Origin: Candidatus Proruminimicrobium quisquiliarum
GTDB lineage: Bacteria; Elusimicrobiota; Endomicrobiia; Endomicrobiales; Endomicrobiaceae
DNA: 64,000 bases
Direction of reading: 5' to 3'
NCBI GenBank assembly: GCA_018433245.1
Contig: JAHDRN010000005.1
Coordinates: forward strand, 155,881 to 219,880
A program made the translations under genes and the position numbers. Positions 17,456 to 26,428 of the stretch are shown piece by piece (positions within the stretch are counted from its first letter, which is position 1; every line of letters starts with the position of its first letter). The notes under the pieces are model-generated. The model was not told the origin of the DNA, made no database searches, and was given only the letters and a program-made list of their open reading frames with translations.

Positions 17456-17968
17456 TTATTTTACTTTCGGTATTACAGGCTTCCAAGACGTTGTGTCAGG
17501 CGAGATAAAATCCGGCGGGAAATTATTAACGTCAAACGGCTTCCATGTCTGGTTTTTGCCGAGGAAAGCGATTTTACCTCTTACGATTAAGTCGCCGTTC
17601 TCAGCTCTCCACATTTCGGAATTGTATATTTTGCCTTTCGGCGGATTTAAAATTTTTCCGCTTTTATATTTTTCTCCGTCTTTTTGCATATCCCAAATTA
17701 TATCCAAACTGCATACTGGAGGATTTCCTTCAATTTTATCGGCGTTATATTTTTGCAGATAAATTGTATCTTTGACCGTAACGCCGTCGGGTTCATAAGT
17801 AATTATAATTCTTCCGAAAACTTTATTATCGTATTCGTAAATTGACACAATGCTTTTAGGCTTATCTGTATCGTCGTCTATTGTCTGCCAGACACCGATA
17901 ACGTTTTTTGCAAAAATATTTGAACAGAAAAATAACGCCGAAACGGTTATTAATAATATCTTTTTCAT
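17456..17968 (-). CDS. Exported DUF2147 protein
   Basis: 170 residues with a signal peptide (MKKILLITVSALFFCSNIFA). The mature part begins VIGVWQTIDDDTDKPKSIVSIYEYDNKVFGRI, the hallmark of the DUF2147 family, and continues with the ILNPPKGKIYNSEMW and LIVRGKIAFLGKNQTW strands expected of a small beta-barrel lipocalin-like fold. The function of the family is not established. It lies just downstream of dcd and ends three bases from metH on the opposite strand with no terminator visible between them. Confidence 0.85.
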   Translation of the reverse strand: MKKILLITVSALFFCSNIFAKNVIGVWQTIDDDTDKPKSIVSIYEYDNKVFGRIIITYEPDGVTVKDTIYLQKYNADKIEGNPPVCSLDIIWDMQKDGEKYKSGKILNPPKGKIYNSEMWRAENGDLIVRGKIAFLGKNQTWKPFDVNNFPPDFISPDTTSWKPVIPKVK

Positions 17969-17978
17969 TTGATCGCCT

Positions 17979-18536
17979 TTAAATTTTAGCGGACGTTATT
18001 GTTTTCTGAGCCTGATATTTACCGGCTCTGTCTGCGTAAGAAACTTCACATTGTCCGTCAGTACCCAAAAATAAAAGCTGGCCTATTCCTTCATTGGCGT
18101 ATATCTTAACCGGAAGCGAACTTATATTTGAAATAGCAAGAGTGGCATATCCCTCCCATTCGGGTTCAAAAGGCGTGATATTTACTATAATGCCGCATCT
18201 TGCGTATGTGGATTTGCCGAAAGCTATGGTTATAATGTCTCTTGGAATTCTGAAATATTCAACGGTTTTTGCAAGAGCGACCGTCTGCGGCTGCAATATT
18301 ATAAAATCATCAACATGAACCGGTAAAAATAAATTTTCGTCAACTTTTTTGGGATCAATAAAAGATCCGTCTGTTTTTTTCTGCATTATTTTAAATTCGC
18401 CTGAAATCCGCATATCGTATCCGTAAGAAGAAGTTCCGTAAGATATATTATTTTTTCTTACCTGTTCTTCTGCGAAAGGCTCTATCATCTTTTTTTCAAG
18501 AGCCATTTTTTTTATCCATTTATCCGATTTAACCAA
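17979..18536 (-). CDS. dcd: dCTP deaminase
   Basis: 185 residues starting at a TTG codon; AAGGGAG stands six bases upstream, and the resulting N-terminus [11 protein letters not shown] aligns with the usual dCTP deaminase start. The catalytic segment [24 protein letters not shown] carries the conserved Ser, Arg and Glu of the family (positions about 107-130). The enzyme deaminates dCTP to dUTP in the cytoplasm and feeds dTMP synthesis. It is close to the ribonucleotide reductase gene, a sensible grouping for deoxynucleotide supply, although 242 bases separate them. A bifunctional dCTP deaminase/dUTPase cannot be ruled out. Confidence 0.93.
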   Translation of the reverse strand: MVKSDKWIKKMALEKKMIEPFAEEQVRKNNISYGTSSYGYDMRISGEFKIMQKKTDGSFIDPKKVDENLFLPVHVDDFIILQPQTVALAKTVEYFRIPRDIITIAFGKSTYARCGIIVNITPFEPEWEGYATLAISNISSLPVKIYANEGIGQLLFLGTDGQCEVSYADRAGKYQAQKTITSAKI

Positions 18537-18778
18537 TTTATACTCCCTTTAACATATTTATAGCTGCCGACATATTTTGCCTGTAACTGTATATTTTTAA
18601 AACTCATTTACTGCTTACGCTTAAATGTAAACTTCATTTCAAAAATATTTCGTTTCGTTCAAAATCGTTCCGGTCTTTAACAACTGAACGACACGTCCAA
18701 ATTTAATACGATAAATAAAACTTGAAAATTCAAAAATGCAGCAATAAATTTGAAGCCGTTATAAAAAAGATTAATATA
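18537..18778. other. Intergenic region between nrdJ and dcd
   Basis: 242 bases of AT-rich sequence downstream of nrdJ and upstream of dcd. Apart from the dcd ribosome-binding site at its left end I see no ORF, no clear terminator and no convincing promoter pair. Confidence 0.6.
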
Positions 18779-21091
18779 TTAAGAGCATTTAGAATAACCG
18801 CATACGCAGCTTAAACAGCCTTCTCTGAACATTAATTTATTACCGCATTCCGGACAACGCATATTCTGCATTTCATCTTCGGTATTTATATCAGTCTCTA
18901 TGTTTTTTTTAGCAGCAGGTTCGGAATATTTACTGTTTTCAGCCGTTAAAGTTTTTTTTTCAGTAAACAAATCGGGATCCGTTTTTTCAGCCAAATATGA
19001 TTCTAATGCTTTGGCAATTGCGTCAGGACATGATAAAATTGCACCGTCTTCTCCGAAGGTAGGACTATCGCACCTTATACTTTTAAGCTGAGTAATAACT
19101 TCCTGAATAGCGACTCTTGATCTTAAAGCAAGAGAAACAAGCCTGCTTATCGCTTCCGCTTGCGCCGACTTACATCCTCCTGATTTGCCAAGCTGCGCAA
19201 AAACTTCAAACGCACATTCATTATCTTCGTTGATTGTAATATACATATGTCCGCAGCTTGTGCGTATCAAACGCGTTGAGCCTTTAACCGTGCTGGGTCT
19301 TCTTCTCGGTTTTCTTTCGGTCGGCTGCACCTGTACTATCTCGGCTGCATCTTTTTTATCTCCTACATTTAAAACCTGCATAGAACGGCTTCCGTCCCTG
19401 TAAACCGTTACGCCTTTGCACCCGAGTTTATAAGAAAGCATATACGCTTTATCAACATCGTCTTTTGTAGCCGAATTAGGAAAATTAACGGTTTTTGAAA
19501 CGGCATTATCAACAAATTTTTGAAAAGCGGCCTGCATTCTTATATGGTCTTCCGGAGATATGTCATGTGATGTAACAAAAACTCTTCTTATTTTTTCCGG
19601 AATTTCTTTCATACCGTGAATCGTGCCTTTCTGGGCAATTTTATCCATAAGTTCTTTTGAATAAAAGCCCAAATCTTTTGCAATTTTTTCAAAATACGGA
19701 TTCACCATAAACATTTCGTTATTATCAAGGCAATTTGCTCTTTTATATACCAATGCAAATAAAGGCTCTATTCCGCCGGACGCGTCAGCTATTATTCCTA
19801 TTGTACCCGTCGGCGCTATAGTCGTGGTAGTCGCGTTTCTTATCGGGTTGCCTTTCTTATAAACGCTGTATTTAAAGTTCGGGAAAGTTCCTCTTTTAAG
19901 AGCCATTTCCTCAGAAAATTCGTGCGATTTGTTTTGTACAAACGAAGCGACTTTCTCGGCAAGAATTATAGCTTCCGGAGAATTATACGGTATTCCCATC
20001 TGAACAAGCATATCAGCCCAACCCATAACGCCGAGCCCTATTTTTCTGTTTGATCTTGTGGTTTCTCCGATTTTTGCAATAGGATAATTATTCATATCTA
20101 TAACGTTATCAAGAAAATGAACCGCTATTTTTACGACTTTTTCAAGTTTATCCCAGTCAACTTCCTCATCTTTTACAAAACATGACAAGTTGATTGAACC
20201 CAGATTGCATGATTCATAAGGCAAAAGAGGCTGTTCCCCACACGGATTTGTTGATTCAATTTCCCCTACTTCTATAGTGGGATTTGCAGCATTCATTTTA
20301 TCTATAAATACAATTCCCGGTTCTCCGTTTTTCCATGCCTGTTCCACTATCTTATTATAGACTTCCCTTGCTTTTAATTTGCCGGCTATTTCTTTTGTTC
20401 TGGGATTATAAAGGTTATAATCTTCATCATCTTCAACGGCAGACATAAATTCGTTTGTCACAGCAACTGAAATATTAAAATTATTCAAACTGTCGCTTTT
20501 GTCTTTGCATACTATAAAATTCATTATATCGGGATGATCTACTCTTAAAATGCCCATATTTGCGCCGCGTCTGGTTCCGCCCTGTTTAATAGCCTCGGTT
20601 GCGGAATTAAAAACCTGCATAAAAGAAACAGGCCCTGATGAAACTCCGTTCGTTGATTTTACGCTGTCGTTTGAAGGTCTTAATCTTGAAAAAGAAAAAC
20701 CTGTTCCTCCGCCTGATTTATGTATAAGCGCCGTATTTTTTAAAGTTTCAAATATTGAATCCATTGAATCTTCAACAGGAAGAACAAAACACGCGGCAAG
20801 CTGCTGTAAAGGTCTTCCGGCGTTCATTAATGTAGGAGAATTCGGCAAAAAATAGAGATTTGCCATAACCGTATAAAAATCTTTTATAGTTTCGTCTAAA
20901 TTTGCGTCTTTATCGTATATTTTATCTGCCTGGGCGATATTTTCCGCTACTCTCCAGAACAGTTCTTTTTCATCTTCCACAGGTTTGCCGTCGGCATCCT
21001 TTTTCAAATATCTTTTAGATAAAACGGTTTTACCGTTTTCCGACATCGCCAGCCCGATTTTTTCAAACAATTCCTCTTTCAACTGCGTCAT
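18779..21091 (-). CDS. nrdJ: Adenosylcobalamin-dependent ribonucleotide reductase (class II)
   Basis: 770 residues. Class II hallmarks: an N-terminal substrate/specificity region (FLPNSPTLMNAGRPLQQLAACFVLP), the finger-loop segment STNPCGEQPLLPYESCNLGSINL with the catalytic cysteine, the TTTIAPTGTIG loop and a C-terminal zinc-ribbon tail CPECGNK...CLSCVCGYSKC. It reduces ribonucleoside diphosphates or triphosphates using a B12-generated thiyl radical, needing no oxygen. It is cotranscribed with nrdR just upstream, whose boxes control both. Together with metH it implies a cobalamin supply. No class I or III reductase appears in the window. Confidence 0.96.
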   Translation of the reverse strand: MTQLKEELFEKIGLAMSENGKTVLSKRYLKKDADGKPVEDEKELFWRVAENIAQADKIYDKDANLDETIKDFYTVMANLYFLPNSPTLMNAGRPLQQLAACFVLPVEDSMDSIFETLKNTALIHKSGGGTGFSFSRLRPSNDSVKSTNGVSSGPVSFMQVFNSATEAIKQGGTRRGANMGILRVDHPDIMNFIVCKDKSDSLNNFNISVAVTNEFMSAVEDDEDYNLYNPRTKEIAGKLKAREVYNKIVEQAWKNGEPGIVFIDKMNAANPTIEVGEIESTNPCGEQPLLPYESCNLGSINLSCFVKDEEVDWDKLEKVVKIAVHFLDNVIDMNNYPIAKIGETTRSNRKIGLGVMGWADMLVQMGIPYNSPEAIILAEKVASFVQNKSHEFSEEMALKRGTFPNFKYSVYKKGNPIRNATTTTIAPTGTIGIIADASGGIEPLFALVYKRANCLDNNEMFMVNPYFEKIAKDLGFYSKELMDKIAQKGTIHGMKEIPEKIRRVFVTSHDISPEDHIRMQAAFQKFVDNAVSKTVNFPNSATKDDVDKAYMLSYKLGCKGVTVYRDGSRSMQVLNVGDKKDAAEIVQVQPTERKPRRRPSTVKGSTRLIRTSCGHMYITINEDNECAFEVFAQLGKSGGCKSAQAEAISRLVSLALRSRVAIQEVITQLKSIRCDSPTFGEDGAILSCPDAIAKALESYLAEKTDPDLFTEKKTLTAENSKYSEPAAKKNIETDINTEDEMQNMRCPECGNKLMFREGCLSCVCGYSKCS

Positions 21092-21118
21092 TTTCGTACC
21101 CCCTGTATATAACCGTCT

Positions 21119-21589
21119 CTATTTATTTTGATTTTTTACCGTTTTCTTTTTCAAACTTTTTAATTCCTGCATAAAGTGGTCTATATCTGCAAATTTTCTG
21201 TAAACCGACGCAAATCGCACATAGGCGACGGCGTCAATATCCCATAATTTTTTTAAAACTTTTTCGCCTATTACCGACGACTGTACTTCCATAAGATAAT
21301 CACTTATCTCATTTTCAACTTCGCTGACGATTTTATCTATTGTTTCCGAAGATACCGGTCTTTTTTCACAGGCTCTTGCGATGCCTTCCCAAAGTTTTTT
21401 TCTGTCAAAATGCTCTCTTCTGCTGTCTGATTTTATAACCATCAAAGAAATTTCTTCGGGTCTTTCGTAGGTTGTGTATCTTTTTCCGCATTTATTGCAT
21501 TTTCTTCTTCTTTTAATCGCAGATGTATGTTCTATTGGTCTTGAATCTAAAACCTGATCATCAAAACTGCCGCAAAACGGACATTTCAT
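21119..21589 (-). CDS. nrdR: Transcriptional repressor NrdR
   Basis: 156 residues. The N-terminal zinc ribbon is complete (CPFCGS, then CNKCGKRY), with the basic DNA-reading stretch IKRRRK, and an ATP-cone domain covers residues 49-140 (VIKSDSRREHFDRKKLWEGI). NrdR senses ATP/dATP and represses ribonucleotide reductase genes by binding pairs of NrdR boxes. It is the first gene of the nrdR-nrdJ unit, and two box-like sites sit in its own upstream region, so autoregulation is expected. Confidence 0.96.
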   Translation of the reverse strand: MKCPFCGSFDDQVLDSRPIEHTSAIKRRRKCNKCGKRYTTYERPEEISLMVIKSDSRREHFDRKKLWEGIARACEKRPVSSETIDKIVSEVENEISDYLMEVQSSVIGEKVLKKLWDIDAVAYVRFASVYRKFADIDHFMQELKSLKKKTVKNQNK

Positions 21590-21659
21590 AGACAGTTATC
21601 CCTTTAATTAAAATTTAAGAACATTATCGTTTATATTTAGAATTTATGCTTCAGAAACA

Positions 21660-21712
21660 TCTCTACATATTGTGTTTTGTGAAATACTACAACATACCTA
21701 TTGATTTGTCAA
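21660..21712 (-). promoter_or_regulatory. Proximal promoter plus NrdR box upstream of nrdR
   Basis: On the minus strand TTGACA (21707-21712) and TAGTAT (21684-21689) are 17 bases apart. Downstream lies ACACAATATGTAGAGA (21660-21675), matching the known NrdR box consensus acaCwAtATmTwGtgt at 13 of 16 positions. Binding would cover the start of transcription. Confidence 0.7.
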
Positions 21713-21735
21713 GATTTTTTTTACATTTACGATAA

Positions 21736-21788
21736 ACTCAATATATTGTATGGCAAGAAATAATACAACATACCTATTGATTTGTCAA
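21736..21788 (-). promoter_or_regulatory. Distal promoter plus NrdR box upstream of nrdR
   Basis: Second copy of the module 76 bases further upstream. TTGACA (21783-21788) and TATTAT (21760-21765) are 17 bases apart; the box ATACAATATATTGAGT (21736-21751) matches the NrdR consensus at 14 of 16 positions, with a perfect CAATATATTG core. The 25 bases at 21764-21788 are identical to 21688-21712. Confidence 0.75.
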
Positions 21789-21819
21789 TAAATATCAAAA
21801 ATAAATTTTTTTGAGGATT

Positions 21820-22272
21820 TTATAAAAGTTTTTGAGGAATTTTAAACACGCATTTTTTTACGGATGTTTTCCCGCATAAAGGAGCATGCGCGTCCTGAGG
21901 AAAAAAAACGGCAAATTCTCCCTTTTTAACGGTTATAAAAAAGTCCGGAGAATTTTTAAAAAAAGTTATGTCTTTTTTAGCGTCATATTTATTTACCGGT
22001 TTAAAAGTTTTATCATAAAACTTCCAGCCTATTTTGTCGCTTCCCGAGATAATATACTGAAGGTCAACGTATTTTTTATGAGTTTCAAGAAGCCTTTCTT
22101 TTTCGGGCTTTGGCATTGAGTTTTGTATAACGGCATAAATCCCTCCGTTAAGTTCGTATCTGCCTTCTTTGACCGAAGTTTTTAGATTATTTTTGATAAA
22201 GTCAAATACAGGTTTTAAAACCGGCATATACTCAAGTATTTTTCTTTTCTTTTTAAAAGATGATATTATCAT
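21820..22272 (-). CDS. YhcH/YjgK/YiaL family protein
   Basis: 150 residues. The body matches the YhcH/YiaL (DUF386) cupin-like family, also related to the beta-galactosidase beta subunit EbgC: ELNGGIYAVIQ, then ETHKKYVDLQYIISGSDKIGW, and FFPQDAHAPLCG with the conserved His residues that could bind metal. Family members are linked to sialic acid and sugar metabolism, but the reaction is not settled. The start overlaps the stop of the deacetylase gene (ATGA), so it is translationally coupled to a cell-envelope sugar gene. Confidence 0.82.
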   Translation of the reverse strand: MIISSFKKKRKILEYMPVLKPVFDFIKNNLKTSVKEGRYELNGGIYAVIQNSMPKPEKERLLETHKKYVDLQYIISGSDKIGWKFYDKTFKPVNKYDAKKDITFFKNSPDFFITVKKGEFAVFFPQDAHAPLCGKTSVKKCVFKIPQKLL

Positions 22273-22949
22273 TGTTTCAGATCCAAAAGCTCGCTTACTG
22301 TAACAAGTTCATACCCGTCTTTTTTTATATCATCTATAAGCTGCGGCAAAAAGGCGGATAGTTTTTTGCTTCTTATTTTATCATGCATAAGAAATATTGC
22401 TCCGGCTTTTATGTTCTTTTTATAAGACTCGTACATCTGTTCCTGCGTAAGTTTTGTATTCCAATCGCATCCGAAAGACCAGTTTACCAACACATACCCC
22501 AGTTCTTTGGCAACTTTTTTGGCCGGCGGCCTTGAAAATCCGTTAGGAATTCTCAGAAGCTTCGTTTTATATCCGGTAATTTCATATATCAGTTTTTCAT
22601 TTTTAATTATCTCGGACTTCATCTTATCTTCAATATCGTCTTTGTCATATTTAAAAAAATTTACGTGCGAATACGTATGATTGGCAAGCTCATTGCCCGA
22701 ATCAAAAATTTGTTTTATTTTTTCTTTATTCCCGACAGCGGAAAAACCGGATATAAAAAAGGTGGCTTTTATATTTTTTTCTTTGAGTATCATAAGTATT
22801 TCCGACGTGTTTATGCCGGGCCCGTCGTCAAATGTCAAAGCGATTTGTTTTTTTTTGCCGTCGCCGTTAGCATAAAATATATCGGCAAAAGACGACGCGG
22901 CGTTAAAAAACAAAAAAAACAGGATTAAAAAATAAGATATTCTTTTCAT
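22269..22949 (-). CDS. Exported polysaccharide deacetylase (NodB homology)
   Basis: 226 residues from the ATG at 22949, preceded by AAGGT; the frame stays open 18 codons further but the signal peptide (MKRISYFLILFFLFFNAASSFA) fixes this start. NodB motifs are visible: ALTFDDGPG (catalytic and metal Asp), ANHTYSH (HxxxH metal ligands) and FLMHDK near the C-terminus. Carbohydrate esterase family 4 members remove N-acetyl groups from peptidoglycan or surface polysaccharides. The start shares one base with the stop of the preceding gene, and it is coupled to the YhcH gene behind it. Confidence 0.9.
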   Translation of the reverse strand: MKRISYFLILFFLFFNAASSFADIFYANGDGKKKQIALTFDDGPGINTSEILMILKEKNIKATFFISGFSAVGNKEKIKQIFDSGNELANHTYSHVNFFKYDKDDIEDKMKSEIIKNEKLIYEITGYKTKLLRIPNGFSRPPAKKVAKELGYVLVNWSFGCDWNTKLTQEQMYESYKKNIKAGAIFLMHDKIRSKKLSAFLPQLIDDIKKDGYELVTVSELLDLKQ

Positions 22950-23536
22950 TACAGTACCTTTGATAAAAACGTCAGAATTCCGGCATTTAATATCTGCATC
23001 CAAAAATTATCGTTTAACGGCCACGGTATAGTTTCTATAAACGCCGCTATTAAAGCTCCCGCAAAAGCAAACTGCCAGGTCGGAAGCAAAAACAAACCTG
23101 CTATAAAGCAAACAATAAAACATGCTAAACTTCCTTCCAGAGATTTGCCTGCATATATTTTATGTTTCCCCCACGCTTTTCCGGCAAGAGCCGCGACCGC
23201 GTCTCCAAAGGCCAAGTATAAAAAACTGGCAAGAACAAAATTTTTATTTTCAAACAAAAACATCGTAAAAAAAGCGCCTGACAATGTCCACGGCAATCCG
23301 CTTATCTTATGAGTTTCGGATTCTCTGTGGACTCCGCCCAGTATTTTTAATATAAAAATATTAAATTTTTCATTTTTTGCGCGTATAATTTCTCCGGCAA
23401 GAACTGCAAGTATTATTAAAAACATACCCCAAAGAACAATTTTGAGAGGCATATACCAGTAAGCCAAAACATACAGCAAAGTCAATATATGAAAAGTTTT
23501 TCTTTTTATCTCATCGTTGATGCATTGTCTGTCCAT
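22949..23536 (-). CDS. Dolichol/phytol kinase-like membrane protein (SEC59/VTE5 type)
   Basis: 195 residues with about six membrane helices. The C-terminal half has the segment FGDAVAALAGKAWGKHKIYAGKSLEGSLACF, the signature of the CTP-dependent polyprenol/phytol kinase group related to CdsA cytidylyltransferases. Known members phosphorylate lipid alcohols such as dolichol, phytol or farnesol. A role in recycling a polyprenol carrier would suit the polyprenyl-phosphate-dependent glycosyltransferases in the window, but that is inference. It lies three bases after the beta-barrel gene and shares a base with the deacetylase start. Confidence 0.7.
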   Translation of the reverse strand: MDRQCINDEIKRKTFHILTLLYVLAYWYMPLKIVLWGMFLIILAVLAGEIIRAKNEKFNIFILKILGGVHRESETHKISGLPWTLSGAFFTMFLFENKNFVLASFLYLAFGDAVAALAGKAWGKHKIYAGKSLEGSLACFIVCFIAGLFLLPTWQFAFAGALIAAFIETIPWPLNDNFWMQILNAGILTFLSKVL

Positions 23537-23539
23537 TTT

Positions 23540-24280
23540 TTAAAATCCTGCGCTTATGCTCAAAGTATAATTTGGAATCATATCATACCATGTTACGCTG
23601 ACATCGGCGTTTATCATCAAAATACTTGCAGCCATACCGAGAGTATATCCCATAGTCGTATTCGTACCGGTTATATTCTGTCTGTTTGAAGATTTCGGAG
23701 TAAGAGACGTTTTACTCCATCCTATTCCGGCATAAGGCATTACAAACGGGAGCTGGTCAAAAGTCGCAACCGTGGACAAACTTATATTGTTTGCGTCAAA
23801 ATCATTACCGTTTGAACGCGTGGCCATCATACTGTAAAGTCCCTGAACCGAAACGGAAGGAATCACTATGAGCTGACTCTCATACAATCCGTATCTGGCT
23901 CCTAATCCGTAAATATTTGAATCATATCCGAATCCGTACCGTCCTATCAGATCTATTCTGTAAGGCAGTCCAAATTCGGCGTGTATTATAGGCATATATA
24001 ATAACTCACTGTCGCTTGCTCTCATTATTTCGCTGCCCATTTGTGTTCCGGATACTTTTAAATTAAATCTTATTTTTGAAAGTCCCAGACTTGCCGAAAC
24101 GCCTATATTCCCGCCAAGCATCAAAGACCCCATATCGGAAGAAAGATTATTCAACAACTGTTCGGCAACAGCATCTGTCGGAGCAGCGTTAAGCATTGAA
24201 TTAAAAGCGTCAAAAGATGAAGCAAAAGAAGAAGATGTTACCGTAAAAAACAATATTAAAACTATAATAATTTTTTTCAT
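23540..24280 (-). CDS. Outer-membrane beta-barrel protein of unknown function
   Basis: 246 residues with a signal peptide (MKKIIIVLILFFTVTSSSFA). The mature protein has no recognised enzymatic motif; it is rich in alternating aromatic/hydrophobic strands (RIDLIGRYGFGYDSNIYGLGARYGL, MINADVSVTWYDMI) and ends in phenylalanine (YTLSISAGF), the classic C-terminal Bam recognition signal. The total length suits an 8-12 strand barrel. It stands between coaX and the dolichol-kinase-like gene in a compact minus-strand group, with a good AAAGGAG ribosome site. The role cannot be named. Confidence 0.72.
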   Translation of the reverse strand: MKKIIIVLILFFTVTSSSFASSFDAFNSMLNAAPTDAVAEQLLNNLSSDMGSLMLGGNIGVSASLGLSKIRFNLKVSGTQMGSEIMRASDSELLYMPIIHAEFGLPYRIDLIGRYGFGYDSNIYGLGARYGLYESQLIVIPSVSVQGLYSMMATRSNGNDFDANNISLSTVATFDQLPFVMPYAGIGWSKTSLTPKSSNRQNITGTNTTMGYTLGMAASILMINADVSVTWYDMIPNYTLSISAGF

Positions 24281-24290
24281 AAAAACTCCT

Positions 24291-25061
24291 TTATTTTTTA
24301 TTTTGGTATATTATTCTTATACCTTCCAATGTTAATTCCGGCACAATATGTTTGATTTCGGGTATTTCTTTAACAATCAAAGTGGCAAGTCCGCCGGTAG
24401 CTATGATATTAACTTTAGGCCCAAGATTTTTTTTAAGCCTGAATAAAATTTCTTTTACCAATCCTATATATCCGTAATATAAACCCGATTGTATGCATTC
24501 AACCGTTGATTTGCCTATCGCATTTTCCGGCGGTTCTATATTTACCAACGGAAGTTTTGCGGTTCTTTGCGCCAAAGATTCGGCCGATATTGCAGGCCCC
24601 GGAGCTATTGCTCCGCCGAGATATCTTCCTTTGGAATCTATGCAGTCAAAAGTCGTCGCGGTTCCGAAATCTATTACTATATCGGGCCCGCCGTAAATTT
24701 TATAAGCCGCAACCGCATCTGCGATTCTGTCAGCTCCCACGTCTTCGGGATTTCCGTAAGGGATTTTCAAACCGCCTGAATTTTTTCTGTTGATAAAAAA
24801 CGCCTTTTTCCCAAAATAGACCTGAGTCAATTCGGCAAAAACATTATCCAAAAGAGGAACTACGCTTGCAACCGCTATGACGGAAACTTTTTTTTCGTCT
24901 ATGCCCGAATAATGAAAAATATCAAGAATTGTAATAGCATATTCATCCACGGTTTTTTTCTTTGAAGTTGCTATACGCCATATTTTAATAATGCCTTTTC
25001 CCTTTTTGTCGTATAAACCGAGCGTTATATTTGTATTTCCTATGTCTATTGCCAAAAACAT
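24291..25061 (-). CDS. coaX: Type III pantothenate kinase
   Basis: 256 residues, normal for CoaX. Actin-like ATPase fold motifs: AIDIGNTNI (phosphate 1), the GADRIADAVAAY segment with the catalytic Asp, DFGTATTFD (phosphate 2) and ATGGLATLI (adenosine). It catalyses the first step of coenzyme A synthesis; type III enzymes need a monovalent cation and are not inhibited by CoA. The ATG directly follows the stop of the fumarase beta gene with no spacing. Confidence 0.95.
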   Translation of the reverse strand: MFLAIDIGNTNITLGLYDKKGKGIIKIWRIATSKKKTVDEYAITILDIFHYSGIDEKKVSVIAVASVVPLLDNVFAELTQVYFGKKAFFINRKNSGGLKIPYGNPEDVGADRIADAVAAYKIYGGPDIVIDFGTATTFDCIDSKGRYLGGAIAPGPAISAESLAQRTAKLPLVNIEPPENAIGKSTVECIQSGLYYGYIGLVKEILFRLKKNLGPKVNIIATGGLATLIVKEIPEIKHIVPELTLEGIRIIYQNKK

Positions 25062-25586
25062 TTAATCCCTCTCAAATATATTTCCGCCTTTAGCGTCAAT
25101 GCCTACCGTCAGCGGAAAATCTTCAACATCCAGTCTATAAACTGCTTCCGGCCCCAAATCTTCAAAAGCGACCAGTTTTGATGATTTAACTTTTTTTGAA
25201 ATCAACGCTCCCGCTCCGCCTGTGGCAAGAAGATATAAAGCTTTATTTTTTATTAAAGACGCTGCGACATCGCCGTTTCTGTTCCCTTTACCTATCAATA
25301 TTCTTACACCTGCATCAAGAAGTGCCGGAGTAAAAACATCCATTCTGGAAGATGTCGTAGGTCCGCATGAACCTATTATTTTACCCTGACAGCTTGGACA
25401 CGGTCCGCAATAATATATGCACGCATTTTTTAAATCTATCGGCAGTTCTTTTTTATCTTTGATTAACCCGGCAAGCCTTCTGTGCGCCTGATCTCTTGCG
25501 GTATAAACAGTGCCGGTTAATTCAAGTCTCATACCTGCCGTATAATTCTCAATATCGGTTAATAATTCTTTTATTGTTATTTTCAT
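25062..25586 (-). CDS. Class I fumarate hydratase, beta (C-terminal) subunit
   Basis: 174 residues from the ATG at 25586, which overlaps the stop of the alpha gene (ATGA). It matches the C-terminal domain of class I fumarases and the TtdB subunit: YTARDQAHRRL, YYCGPCP, IGSCGPTTSSRMD and FEDLGPEAVYRL are typical. With alpha it forms the two-subunit Fe-S fumarase that interconverts fumarate and malate, oxygen-sensitive and common in anaerobes. Tartrate dehydratase is the main alternative, but the neighbouring malic enzyme supports fumarate/malate. Confidence 0.92.
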   Translation of the reverse strand: MKITIKELLTDIENYTAGMRLELTGTVYTARDQAHRRLAGLIKDKKELPIDLKNACIYYCGPCPSCQGKIIGSCGPTTSSRMDVFTPALLDAGVRILIGKGNRNGDVAASLIKNKALYLLATGGAGALISKKVKSSKLVAFEDLGPEAVYRLDVEDFPLTVGIDAKGGNIFERD

Positions 25587-26425
25587 AGTATTATCGTTTT
25601 TTTTCTGTGGGAATGACATTGCATATTCACCGCAACCGGCAGCGAAGCTATATGACATGGTTTTGTTTCAATAAACAAGGCAAGAACCGTGCATTCCCCT
25701 CCTAATCCCATCGGTCCTATTTTTAAAGCGTTAATTTCGGATAAAAGTTCTTTTTCTCTTTCATCGTATTTTTTATCTTTATTTTTTGAACCTATATCTC
25801 TCATCAACGACTTCTTTGCAAGAAGTCCCACCGAAGCAAAATCCCCGCCGATACCCACGCCTATTATTAAAGGCGGGCAGGCATTTGCCCCTTTCTGTTT
25901 CACGGAATCTATAATAAAATCTTTTATTCCGTTCCAGCCGGCGGCAGGAGTCAACATTTTTAACGCACTTGCGTTTTCGCTTCCTCCGCCTTTTGCAATC
26001 ATTGTTATTTCTATTTTATCGCCTTCAACAAAATCAACATAAATATTTGCAGGAGTATTTGTACCGGTATTTATTCTGTCAATCGGATCGGCGACGATTG
26101 ATTTCCTGAGACAATATTTTTTATAACCGTTTTTAACGCCCTCGTCAATAATTGAATGTATATCCGAGTTATCTTCAAAAAATATATTTTTACCGCATCT
26201 TACAAAAAAATTCGCCGTCCCCGTATCCTGGCAAAGAGCAATTTTTTCATTTTTTGCGATTTGAGCGTTTTCAACAATCTCTTTTAAAACATCGTCTGAA
26301 AGAGAACCGTTATTGCGTATATTTTTATTTACGGCAACTAAAACATCATCTGATAAATTATAATTTATATCAGCGCATAAATTTTTAATTTTCTGTAAAA
26401 TATCGTCTTTTCTTATATGCCGCAT
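25583..26425 (-). CDS. Class I fumarate hydratase, alpha (N-terminal) subunit
   Basis: 280 residues. The alpha domain signature ALCQDTGTANFFVR holds the first cluster cysteine, and CPPLIIGVGIGGDF and GLGGECTVLAL the others, so the [4Fe-4S] site is complete. It pairs with the downstream beta gene through an ATGA overlap. The malic enzyme two genes upstream makes malate to pyruvate and fits a partial TCA or fermentative route. Confidence 0.93.
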   Translation of the reverse strand: MRHIRKDDILQKIKNLCADINYNLSDDVLVAVNKNIRNNGSLSDDVLKEIVENAQIAKNEKIALCQDTGTANFFVRCGKNIFFEDNSDIHSIIDEGVKNGYKKYCLRKSIVADPIDRINTGTNTPANIYVDFVEGDKIEITMIAKGGGSENASALKMLTPAAGWNGIKDFIIDSVKQKGANACPPLIIGVGIGGDFASVGLLAKKSLMRDIGSKNKDKKYDEREKELLSEINALKIGPMGLGGECTVLALFIETKPCHIASLPVAVNMQCHSHRKKTIIL

Positions 26426-26428
26426 CTT

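Noticed and set aside
18537..18778. Search for a cobalamin riboswitch near the B12-dependent nrdJ, and likewise before metH
   Set aside because: The region near nrdJ lies downstream of that gene; the true upstream region (21590-21819) shows promoters and NrdR boxes but no B12 box. metH is embedded in an operon with no leader.
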